DNA of 64,000 bases from Blastocladiella emersonii ATCC 22665 (lineage: Eukaryota > Blastocladiomycota > Blastocladiomycetes > Blastocladiales > Blastocladiaceae). A program made the translations under genes and the position numbers. Under the pieces are notes generated by a model. That model had not been told where the DNA came from. It was given only the letters and a program-made list of their open reading frames with translations, and ran no database searches. The stretch spans positions 1,302,001-1,366,000 of the forward strand of contig JANHCV010000010.1 in assembly GCA_025594325.1 (NCBI GenBank), given 5' to 3'. Of the stretch, positions 11,456 through 20,883 are shown one piece after another; the first letter of the stretch is position 1, and each line of letters starts with the position of its first letter.

Positions 11456-11530
11456 CCGCGCGAGTTGGCACAAAAACGAGGTTGTATTCAAAGCAATCAT
11501 GCCCACGCTTCTCGTCAACGAGCTTACGCT

Positions 11531-12491
11531 CTAGGCGGTGATCGCTGCGACTTTGTTATCTAAAAGCTTGATCATCTCGTCCCGCGCGGCCGAGGCGAGG
11601 TGCGGCCGCTCGAGCATGCCCGCGAGATCGAGGAGGTTGTCCCACGCGTGAAGGTCCATGGCGTCGAGGTCGACCTTGAGCTTGGTCAACGCCTGGCGGA
11701 TTGCCACCGTAACTTCGTCGCCAGGAACCCAGCCGCAATACAGATGAACGAGTGCGATTGAGAACGCCGTCGGCTCCCACGCGGGCATCGGAACAGGTTT
11801 GTCGCGGTCGCTCCACTTAGCCGAGAACAGGGTCGCGAAGAAAGGGGAGGCCGACGCGAGGATGGCTCGGGACGCGCGGATCTTGGTCCCGGTGCTTCCC
11901 ACGACAAAGACCACGTCCGAGAGGTTCGGGTCGTTGAGCGTGTCGACGAAAGTCGGCGTTGGAGCCGCGGTGCGGGTCCATAGGGCTTTAGCGCTATCAC
12001 AAACGACGGTCACCGAGGTCAAATGGGGAGGTTGTTCAGCGAGCATCAACGGGTCGATGGAGACGACCCGGATCCGACCGCCGCAGGGCAACGGAGGGGC
12101 AATCAGCTCGCAGCTAATCGGTTGATCTTCGCGACCCTTGCAGTGAATCCAAAACTGGAGGGGAGAAGGAAGCCCCAAATCGGACGCGGTCACGGTCAAG
12201 CTGAGATCCCAGGGCTTCTTTGGCGCCGCTCCGTTTGGGTCGTCGTCGCGCTCGCGGCGCAAAAAAGCAAGAGTTAAATCGGCTCCGCCAAGGTGTGGTA
12301 ACAACGTAGTCGGGGGAGTCTTAAACGTGTCTCCCTTCGCCATCAAAGCGCGGAGTGTGTTCATCGGCCGGAAAATGTATTTCCGTCGAGACTCTCGTCA
12401 CAATCGAGATCAAAGTAGACCTAGATGCGAGGCAGATCAACATAAATTTTGCTTTGCATGAAGTTACATGACAGGTTACCAGCTGATTCAT
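11531..12491 (-). CDS. BTB-domain protein 2 (one apparent 1-nt frameshift near the N-terminus)
   Basis: The family structure predicts a four-codon first exon (12491-12480, MNQL), a 59-nt intron (12479-12421) and exon 2 from 12420. Exon 2 starts in frame as VYFDLDCDESLDGNTF. It then needs one extra nucleotide in a T4 run (plus strand AAAA at about 12372-12375) to continue as FRPMNTLRALMAKGDTFKTP, which aligns with the other copies. As given, the total exon length is not a multiple of three. An ATG at 12364 opens a 277-aa frame that keeps most of the N-terminal domain and the whole BTB domain (LNDPNLSDVVFVVG, RASRAILASASPFFATLF). The gene could be used from that start, be recently broken, or reflect a sequence error. 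It is closest to BTB 4. Confidence 0.65.
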
Positions 12492-12696
12492 GGTGTCGAG
12501 AAGGGTGAGGGGAGAGACAGCCGCAGCGAGGCGGAGGCGACGAAAACTTTGGAAGTGGCGAACCACGTGGATCGTCCTGCACTTGAACGACGCGCTCAAG
12601 CCGGCACCGAGCTGTTGCCTTTGCATAAACAACTATGAACCAAAAAGCTCAATTTATTACTTCCCAACCATTTTGAAACAAAAAAAACATCGCACG

Positions 12697-13709
12697 CTAG
12701 TTGCTCGACTCCCGGGTGCTGGTGATTGCACCGACTTTTTTGGTGAGCAGCGCCATTGCCATGCCTCGAGCCGCAACCGCAAGTTCCGGCCGCTCGAGCA
12801 CCTCGGCAAAGTCGATCAAGTTGTCCCATGCAGCAACGCTGACAAGTTCAAGCTTGATGTCGAACTGAGTTAGCGCGGCCGCGCCGAATCAGGAATGTCT
12901 CTCGAGCCAGGAAGCCACCCACAGTACATGTGAATGAGGGCGATCACGAAGGCGGTCGTGTGCCAAGCTGGCAACTTGATGGGCGTGTCGACGCCGGTCC
13001 ATTCGGCGGCGAGGAAAGTGCGAAAGAAGGGAGAGGAGGTCGCCAGGACCGTCTGTGACGCACGAACCTGGGTCGCGGCCTCGCCGACCAGGAACTGCAC
13101 ATCGGAGAGGGCTGGGTCGTTGTGTGCAGGCAGTTGCGCGATACAGATAGCATCAAACGTGGTTTCCTTGCTGCCACTGTTACCGTTGTTCGCATAGCTG
13201 ATTAAGTCGCTCGTAGTAACGGATACATTAATCGCGGCGAGCTTTTTGGGGCCGCCCCAAGCACTGTAGTTGGACAGCGAACGAGCGCGGGCCCACGGAC
13301 AAGATGGCTGCACGACCATGGTAATCGTTTCCTTGATGGATTTGTTGAAGTGATGGTGATGGTGATGTCGGCGATGACCGGCGAGGTCAAGCCAGCACAT
13401 GTCACAGCGAGCCCAAGCTCCCAGTGCGAGGAAATCGGGTTGAGAGTGAACGGGCTAGAAGACGGGGTGGGACGCCGAACGACGCTCACTTTGAAGTCGA
13501 GGGGGGCAAACTTGAGTCAAGACCCTGGTCGTTGGCGTCAGGACTATCTGAGACTTGGACTTTCTAAGGACAGCCGGGACGGCGACGAACATCCGCGTAT
13601 CGTCCGCGCTTGGAGCGGCGACGGTGAACGCAATCTACACTTTTCGCAGTCATTCGCAGGTCACAGTATCTGAGGGGACGTGCGCATAACCTACCGGGAG
13701 AGCAAAGAC
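12697..13709 (-). pseudogene. BTB-domain pseudogene 3
   Basis: The position of the family's first exon is recognisable (ending CTCTCCCG before GTAGGT at 13694), but its ATG is replaced. A 60-nt intron and an exon starting IAFTVAAPSADD follow. At least three frame breaks are needed to follow the family alignment: in a C6 run near 13503, near 13335 (between the TSTNPSRK-like and KETITMVV stretches), and near 12880, where the open frame ends after GSRDIPDSARPR while the expected tail (ALTQFDIKLELVSVAAWDN) lies in another frame. The BTB core DPALSDVQFLVGEA and RASQTVLATSSPFFRTFL is preserved. The lost start and multiple frameshifts together make a pseudogene likely. Confidence 0.75.
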
Positions 13710-13984
13710 TTGGAGTGGTCCGCCGCCTCTTGAAGCTCCAGTGGAACGGCTTGCTGCAGCCGTCTGTCTCCAATCTATGTACTTCATGCATGTATCCTGC
13801 TCACGTTTCTCACGCGTGTACGCACATACCCACCAACACGCAAGCACTTTCATCACGCATTCCCAATCCATGGACATTAAGCCAGTGCACTCCGCTAGTC
13901 CGTGATTGTGGCGGCCGTAGCACACGTCCCAGTATTTGGCTCAATTACACTCGCGAGCACCAAGTTTCTTGTTGATATCGGCCT

Positions 13985-14350
13985 GACTTTCTCGCAACGC
14001 TGTCGTTGGTCATCAACTTGAGGGGCTCGAGCGAACGGCGCTTGCTCAACTGTGAAACCACGCGGGTGCGCGGACGAACGACGTGTCCCGTATTTGAGTC
14101 GAGCCCAGCATTCTCGCACCACTAGCCGGGCATCGATCAGAGGAGGTTGTCGTGGGCTTAATGGAAGAGGAGTTGTCTCAACCGCGAAGCCTCGCGTGTA
14201 CCGATGAGCGAGGCATGCTCCAGTTGAACTTGAATAGCGCTTCTCGGCTTCCTCGCTGGCCATTGACTATTTGACAGCGTAGTGGCGCGTGTGCGGATTT
14301 GACGCCTCCCACCGCCAAGTCGCGCGTGCACCGATGAGCGCTGCGAGCCA
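13985..14350. repeat. Degenerate repeat array, copy 2 (3' of BTB 4)
   Basis: At least three units match the array at 10930-11455. They share GGCTCGAGCGAACGGCGC (about 14023), GTGCGCGGACGAACGACG (about 14066), GTGTACCGATGAGCGAGGC (about 14196, followed by TGCTCCAGTTGAACT exactly as in copy 1) and GTGCACCGATGAGCGCTGC (about 14326). Both arrays sit immediately 3' of a BTB gene end, which suggests gene and repeat were duplicated together. Confidence 0.6.
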
Positions 14351-14430
14351 CACACATTGTTTTCGCTCAAATCAACACAGTATAGTCAAGACGATCATGA
14401 TCAAGTCCTCGTCACCGCCAAACGAGCGCT

Positions 14431-15400
14431 CTAGGCTGTAAGCGCCGCGACTTTCTTGTTCACCAGCTCCATGATCTGGTCGCGCGCGGCCGAAGCGAGA
14501 CGCGGCCGCTCGAGCATGCCCGCGAGATCGAGGAGGTTGTCCCACGCGTACAAGTCCATGACGTCGACGTCGACCTTGAGCATGTGCAGCGCCTGCATGA
14601 CCGTCCCCGAGACTGGAGTGCCAGGAACCCAACCGCAGTACAAGTGGACGAGGGCAACGGCAAAGGCGGACGGATTCCACGCGGGCATTGGAATGGGCTT
14701 GTCGCGGTTGCTCCACTCGGCCGAAAACAGAGTAGCAAAGAAAGGGGAGGCCGAGGCGAGGATGGCTCGGGACGCGCGGATCTCGGTCCTGGTGCTCCCC
14801 ACGACGAAGACCGCGTCCGAGAGATCCGGGTCGTTGAGCGTGTGCACGGAACTTGGCCCGGCAGCCATGCTGAACACTTGATCCGGGGTGCACAGGACAG
14901 CAAGCGAGGACAACTTGTCCGGCTCGTCAGAGAGAACGAAGGGATCGATGGTAATCACTCGGGTCCGACCGTTGCTGGAGAGCGTAGGCACAAGAAACGT
15001 GTCGGTAAGTCTAGTACCGTACGACTCGCATTGAACATGAAACCGGAGTGGGAATGGCAGGCCCGAATCGGCTGCGGTCACGGTCAAGCTGACGTCCCAA
15101 GGCCGCTTGCGCGCACTTCCATAGCCATCGTAACCCCCAGATTGGTTGTCATTCTCGCGCCGCGTGAACGCAAGCGAGAACCCAGCTCCACCATAGCGGG
15201 ACGACAACTTGACGACGGGAGTCTCAAGCAATGTCGACGCCTTTCCGCTCCAAGATCCACTTGACAGCACAATTGGCTCGAAGCGATAGTCGCCGTCGGC
15301 AGCATTGTGGCGTTTGAGCGCAAAGGCGACCTGGATGCGGGATAATTCAGCTAAAAGTCACATTGCATGGAGTTACATGGAAGGTTACCCGTCGGCTCAT
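14431..15400 (-). CDS. BTB-domain protein 4 (intact paralogue)
   Basis: Exon 1 (15400-15389) encodes only MSRR; a 58-nt intron follows, then exon 2 (15330-14431), giving 303 aa in one frame. Residues 5 to about 155 form the family N-terminal domain (VAFALKRHNAADGD, then RPWDVSLTVTAADSGLPFPL), which resembles a beta-sandwich in pattern. The BTB domain follows with LNDPDLSDAVFVVG, RASRAILASASPFFATLFSA and the signature LVHLYCGWVPG. The C-terminal BACK-like region is AWDNLLDLAGMLERPRLASAARD. This and BTB 1 are the only copies with no visible lesion. Function and partners are unknown; a cullin-3 adaptor role is possible from the domain but is inference. Confidence 0.83.
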
Positions 15401-15753
15401 GATGTGCGGTGGTGCGTGTGGGGAGAGGAGGAGGCGGCTGTGGCGCGGACCAAAGCGATCGCGGCTTGGAACTAGTGCGTCACGTGGGTCGACGTGCACA
15501 TCAGCAACGCGCTTCGCGTTCCCATCAGCACTTGAACGCACGCTATCGAACACACCGCACAGAAAATGGGGTTATGGGTTGAGATTGATAACCATTGCTC
15601 TTGCGCTTACTCCTCCAAGTGCGCACGCGTCGTCCGCAGCGGGCCCACATGCGAGCTGATCGCGAACTCCCAACGTAAATTAATTTGATGATACATTTTG
15701 CGCTCAAGTATGAGGTTCCCACATTACAGCCACAACCATGGCGAGAGTGCCAA

Positions 15754-16582
15754 TCAGAATTGTGGTAAATCCGAAGAAACTGATTCGCGTGAAGTTGATT
15801 CTGCTTGAGATGACTCGGGCCGGCGTGATTCGGGGAAAGATAGTTCTACTCGACTTGATGCTCCAACCCCAGGGAGAGTAGCTAGTTGCCTATCAATTGA
15901 GACCGTCCCCATGTCCCGAGCAGCAGCAGCGAGCTCTGGTTGCTCAAGCATTCCGACAAGATCGATCAAGTTTTCCCAAATGGCGACGCTCAAAGCATCA
16001 AGATCAATCTCGAACTTGGCTAGCGCGGTGGCGATTGGAGTTGGGACGTACGAAGCGCCAGGTCGCCACCCGCAGTACATGTAGATGAGGACAATTGCAA
16101 AGGCCGCAGGGTCCCACGCTGGGAGCGTGATGGGTGTTTCGCGACTGCTCCATTCGGCGGCAAAAAGTGCGCCAAAGAAGGGTGATGCGGGCGCGAGGAT
16201 CGCTCGCGAAGCGTAAACCGGGGTTGCGGTCTCGTCTACCAGGAACATCACGTCCGAAAGGTTAAGATCGTTGAGTGTCGACAGCGGCGAGGTGCAGATG
16301 CCACCAACATTGTCTAAATCAGTCGTCGTAACGGGGGAGGAACCGAGACGCCGAGAGACGGACAAGTTGAACTCAATGGGACACACTTGAGTCATGAAAC
16401 TGGTTCTTGGAGTCGGGAACGATTGCTATTTTGTGGATTCTAGTACTGCTGGGATAGCGACGAAGTCCCGCGCATTATCCACGTTGATAGGCCCGAGAGA
16501 AAACGCAATCTGTATTTCAATCGTTAGCTTTGACCACGGCTGCTGGCGATTACATGCGTAAATACACCGGGTAGAGTGACAT
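15754..16582 (-). pseudogene. BTB-domain gene 5, in-frame TAG and shortened N-terminal domain
   Basis: Exon 1 (16582-16568, MSLYP) and a 58-nt intron match the family. Exon 2 (16509-15754) starts IAFSLGPINVDNARDFVAIP but meets TAG at 16428-16426, 33 codons from the start, where the alignment simply continues (SFPTPRTSFMTQVCPIEF). The N-terminal domain is also roughly 70 residues shorter than in BTB 4. From an internal ATG at 16395 a 213-aa protein with a complete BTB core remains open (LNDLNLSDVMFLVDETA, YASRAILAPASPFFGALF, MYCGWRPG). It is either a pseudogene or a BTB-only derivative; I favour decay because siblings next to it are also damaged. Confidence 0.65.
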
Positions 16583-16785
16583 GGCTAGCCCTTTACGCAG
16601 TGAGTATGGGCTCGAAGGGAGCCGTGCACGATTAAAGGAGAGCAGGAACATTTAGTGCTCCGCCGCCTCTTGCTGCCGTGTTCTGGCTCTCACGACAGTG
16701 CATCGACGGCAAGGAGGGACAGGTACAACCAGTCAAAGAACAAGAAACCCTTCACTATTTCAATGGAAACCAGCAATACAGACCA

Positions 16786-17760
16786 CTACTTTCCCGCGTT
16801 GGTGAGCGCAGCGGCCTTCTTGGTGAAGCAAGCGGTGCCCATGGTCACTGCAGCGGCGATCAGCGCCGGCCGCTCGAGCATGCCAGCGAAATCAAGCAAG
16901 TTGTCCCACCGCGACACCGAGAGCGTCGACATCAACCTTGGACTTGGTGAGCGTGGCCGCAATCACCTCGGACGGCTCAGAGCCAGGGACCCATCCGCAG
17001 TACAGGTGCATGAGGGCGATCACGAACGCAGCCGCGTCCCAGGCCGGCAGCTCGATGGGCGTAGCGTGGTTGCTCCAACGAGTCGAGAGGAGGGCGTCGA
17101 AGAAAGGTGACACACTAGCAAGGATAGCTCGCGAAGCGTGGACCTCGGTCGCGGTAGGACCGACCACGAACAGCGCGTCCGAAAGGTTCGGGCCGTTGAG
17201 CGAGCGGACAAGCGTATCGCGGCCAGGACCGACCTCGCCGTTGTCCGATCCAGTCATATTTTCGGTTACGGCGACGGAGAAGGAGGCAAGGTTCGAAATA
17301 TTGCCCCAGAACGAGTACCCCGAGGTCGAGTACACGCAAGCGATAGCCGACGACGCGAGCACCACCGCGGCAACATGGTCAAGCGTAGAATCACCCGTGG
17401 CGGACGTGCATGTGATGGCAAAGTCAGCAATGACCGAGTCCGTCAAATTTGGCGCGCACGCGAGGATGCAGACGTCCCAGTTCGTGGGCACCAGATTGAA
17501 CGAGCCGTCTACGTGAACGTAGCGCCGGATGACGGCCAAGGAGAAGTCCACGCGGCAGTCGCGGATTGTGAAACTGGCCGTGGGTGTCCGGAAGGCGCCG
17601 CCTTTGTGGGCCTCGACTAGGTCCGGGAGAGCCGCGAAGGTGCGAGTTCCACCCGAGCTCTCTGAGGCGAGCGTAAACCCAACCTATATTGATTGAACAT
17701 GAGTTGCTGGTTGCATTGTATTAGGTTACATGAGGTGTGACCGACCGGGTAGTTTGACAT
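16786..17760 (-). pseudogene. BTB-domain gene 6 with a frameshift in the C-terminal region
   Basis: Exon 1 (17760-17746) encodes MSNYP; after a 62-nt intron, exon 2 begins at 17683 with VGFTLASESSGGT. The frame is open through the N-terminal domain (FTIRDCRVDFSLAVIRRYV; NLTDSVIADFAITCTSATG) and the BTB core (LNGPNLSDALFVVG, HASRAILASVSPFFDALL, MHLYCGWVPG). It ends at 16892 with DALGVAVGQLA. The expected continuation WDNLLDFAGMLERP lies in another frame and runs to a TAG at 16788-16786. The break (net one extra or two missing bases, near 16906) falls exactly before the conserved Trp. The truncated product would lack the BACK-like helices. Confidence 0.68.
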
Positions 17761-17923
17761 GTTGGTGGTAGTGGGAGAGCGAGGGGGCTGCGACCCTGGC
17801 TGCGACCTTCACGCTTCTTGCCGCACCCCATTTCTCAGCGTGACAGGCACGACTTGGTTCCATGCACTCCGACGCATATATTGTGTACACGTTCCTCGCA
17901 CCCACGCAATCACCGCTACGGGC

Positions 17924-19236
17924 TCAGTCCACGGGGTCGAGCTCGGGCATCCACGCGCCAGGTGTCCGCTCATCGCCCGCGGCAGCCGACGACGACGCCC
18001 CCGCACTCGACGCAGCCCCACCGCGCGCAGCGAGAGCCGCCGCCTCAGCGCGTGCGGCGTCGCGGTTGATCTCCCACTCCTTGACGACGTCGAGGCGGCA
18101 CGTCGGGCAGGTGCGGTGGAGCTCGAGCCAGGGGACGAGGCACTCGTCCTTGTGGAACAGGTGGTCGCACGGCAGCTTGGTGACGGTCTCGGCGAGGGCA
18201 AACTTCTCCTGGCACACGGGGCAGTCGAGGCCCTTGTCGACCTGGGCCGCGACGATCTCGACGTCGGGGAGCGACGACAGGAAGGTCTCGGGGACGCCCT
18301 CGTCGCGCGTCGGGTTGTCGGTCGCCTGGTCGTGCAGGCGCGCGGCGATGGCGTCGAGGTGCTCCTGGCCGAACGCGAAATCGCCCAGGTTGAACCGGCC
18401 CGAGTTGCCAACGGGCACGCCGATGGCGTTGAGCAGCGTCGACAGGATCGGATTCAGCTCGATGTTGAGCGGGTCCGCGTCACGCGCGGGACCGGCACCG
18501 GCACCGGGCGACCGAGACCGCGAGCGTGATGGCGAGGAGCTCGGGAAGGCACCGGGCTGCGACTGCTGCTGGGTCTCTGGTGCGCCCGGCGGGAAGGCGG
18601 TCGGGATACCCATGAGCATGGCGAGGAGGTCGCCGAGGTCGACCTGCTGCGGCTCGCCGAGCTGTGGTGGCGCGCCGGGCCGGCCGCGATCCGACTGCGC
18701 CCCGTTCCTCTGCTGCTGCTGCTGCTGCTGCTGCGCCGCCCCGGCCGTCGCGGCCGTGGGCGAAGCTGGCTGCTGCTGCTGCTGAGCGGCCTGTGGTGCG
18801 GCGGCAGGTGGCGCCATGGCGGCAGCAAAGAGCGCCGAGAGCGGGTGCTCGGGCACGGCGTTCCCGTGGTCGATGTGGGCGGTGGCGGCGGCGAACAGCG
18901 GGTGCAGGGCGGCGCCAAACGGGTTGTCGAACGGGTTGCCCTCGTCGTCCTCGGAGTACTCGCCCTCGCCGTCGCTGCCCATCATGTCGGCGGGAGCGAC
19001 CTGGCCGGCATCGAGCTACGAACGAGCATGCGAGCGCGGGTGGCGTCAGCCTCTCGTGGCCGGCGCAGCAGGGCGGACCGATGGGCCGGACGGACCTCCT
19101 CGAGAAAGTCGGAGCCGCACGCGATGCAGACGGGTACGGCGCCGTCGGCGGGCGCAAAGTCGGGCGCGAGCGTGGCCGTCGCCTCGCACGCGTGGCACCA
19201 GTAGACCGGTGGTGGGATGGGTCGCGAGCCAGACAT
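17924..19236 (-). CDS. RING-type E3 ubiquitin ligase, RNF126/RNF115-like
   Basis: Exons are 19236-19096 and 19015-17924 with an 80-nt intron, giving 410 aa. The N-terminus has a zinc-ribbon like RNF126 (YWCHACEATATLAPD, then VCIACGSDFLEE), which in that family binds ubiquitin or client proteins. A low-complexity middle with two Gln tracts and Ser/Arg repeats follows. The RING lies at about residues 310-352: CPVCQEKF, LPCDHLFHKDEC and WLELHRTCPTC. One detail is unusual: between the second His and the next Cys there are three residues (HKDEC) rather than the usual two. The gene is divergent from the ADP/ATP carrier to its right, with about 390 bp between them. A RING-H2 E3 is certain as a class; the RNF126 assignment is likely. 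Confidence 0.88.
18710..18733. repeat. (CTG)8 microsatellite encoding polyglutamine
   Basis: Eight CTG units on the plus strand encode a run of eight Gln on the minus strand inside the RING gene. A second, shorter CTG run lies at about 18769-18783. Confidence 0.85.
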
Positions 19237-19537
19237 GGTTTTGCAGGTGGTTGCGTTGGTTTTGGTTCCGTAGCAGATATGGGCGTAAGTTGCAGGGAGA
19301 GAGAAGGCGGAGGGAGGGGCGAATCGGCCTCTGTCAGCGAGCTTGCCTCGCAGCGCGGCGCGTTTTCGGCTCGGTTCCATCACGTTCTGCTCAGCTGACC
19401 ATGGTTTCAGCCATTGCGCGCCGGCACGGGACGCGCTGCGCCACGCGGTCACCACCGATGTTGATGTTCACGGCCGTGCTGACGTTGGGCTCGACCCTGA
19501 GCGATCCATCGTAGCGCAGGTGAGTGCCGCCCGCCCC

Positions 19538-19545
19538 TATATAAG
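19538..19545 (+). promoter_or_regulatory. TATA box of the ADP/ATP carrier
   Basis: TATATAAG lies 80 nt upstream of the ATG at 19625, in otherwise GC-rich sequence. It is the clearest TATA box in the window and matches a highly expressed housekeeping gene. Confidence 0.6.
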
Positions 19546-19624
19546 CCAGACCGCGCCCCGCCCTGCCCCTCGAGCCTCCATCTCCACGCATCATCCCACC
19601 ACCCCACCCTCAACCTCGCCCATC

Positions 19625-20883
19625 ATGGCCAAGGCCAAGCAGCAGACCAACATGTCGACGTCCGACCAGGTCAAGTCTTTCCTGATCGACCTCGCCGCCG
19701 GCGGCACAGCGGGCGGCATCTCCAAGACCGTCGTCGCTCCCATCGAGCGCGTCAAGCTGCTCCTCTAGACCCAGGACTCGAACGCGCAGCTCGCCGCCGA
19801 CAAGCGCTACAAGGGAATTGTCGACGCCTTCCGCCGCATCCCCGCCGAGCAGGGCTTTGCCTCGTTCTGGTACGCACTCGCATTGCGCTTGACGCTCGCT
19901 CTGATCCCGAAAACTAACCGACCGCCTCGTTTCGCACGCTGACCAGGCGCGGCAACATGGCCAACGTGGTCCGCTACTTCCCGACGCAGGCGCTCAACTT
20001 CGCCTTCAAGGACAAGTACAAGCAGATTTTTGTGTGCCACGACCCCAAGACCAACTTCTGGAAGTTCTTTGCGGGCAACATGGCCTCGGGCGGCGCCGCG
20101 GGCGCGACCGGCCTTCTATTCGTGTACCCGCTCGATTTCGCGCGCACGCGCGTCGGCGCCGACGTCGGCAAGGGCGCCGAGCGCCAGTTCAACGGCCTGG
20201 TCGACTGCATCACCAAGTTCTACAAGCAGAACGGCGGCGGCCTGTCGGGCATCAAGTTGCTGTACGGCGGCTTCGGCATGTCGGTGACTGGTATCATTGT
20301 CTACCGCGCGTTCCTGTTCGGCAGCTACGACACGGCCAAGGCCGTCTTCCTCAAGGACACCAAGAACGTGCCGTTCTGGCAGAACTGGATGATCGCCCAG
20401 GTCGTCTCGACCATCGGCGGCGTCGTCTCGTACCCGTTCGACACGATCCGCCGCCGCATCATGATGCAGGTCGGCCGCAAGGCCGCCGACGTCCAGTACA
20501 CGTCAACGCTCGACTGCATCCGCAAGATGATCAAGAACGAGGGCCCCGGGTCCTTCTTCAAGGGCGCCCTCTCGAACGCCATCCGCGGCTCCGGCGGCGC
20601 CCTCGTACTCGTCCTCTACGACGAGATCCAGAAGGTCGTCGGTTTCCAGGGCGGCGCTGGCGGTGAGAAATTTTTGCTCGCTCGTCGCTGCGCGCAACTG
20701 CGCGACGACTCGATCCTGCGTACCAGGCGAGTCGTGCATCTTTGTTTCCATCATTCACTACCCCACCCCCACCCCACCCCACGCTTGTCGTCGTTGTTTC
20801 AACTGGAAAATGTATCCGAAAAACGGTTGTTGTTGTCGATCCCCCACATGTTTTGCGATAGCGGTCCGCTGTCTTGCCGCTGA
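19625..20883 (+). pseudogene. ADP/ATP carrier (ANT) gene with in-frame TAG
   Basis: The translation matches the mitochondrial ADP/ATP translocase throughout, in exons 19625-19869 and from 19947 (77-nt intron). It has the N-terminal repeat (DLAAGGTAGGISKTVVAPIE), [29 protein letters not shown] and the nucleotide-carrier signature as RRRIMMQ (usually RRRMMM). In the phrase VKLLLQTQDSN the first Gln codon is TAG (19766-19768), so the first open frame stops after 47 residues. The 3' end is also odd: after [15 protein letters not shown] no stop occurs until 20881-20883, although carriers normally end here. TAG ends other genes in the window, so a changed code does not explain it. This could be a young pseudogene or a sequencing error; the TATA box is still intact. 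Confidence 0.7.

Noticed and set aside
19766-19768. Stop-codon reassignment (TAG as Gln) to explain the broken carrier and BTB 5
   Set aside because: TAG is the natural stop of NOC1 and of several BTB genes here, and the ABC gene has TAA for Tyr, so reassignment does not fit.
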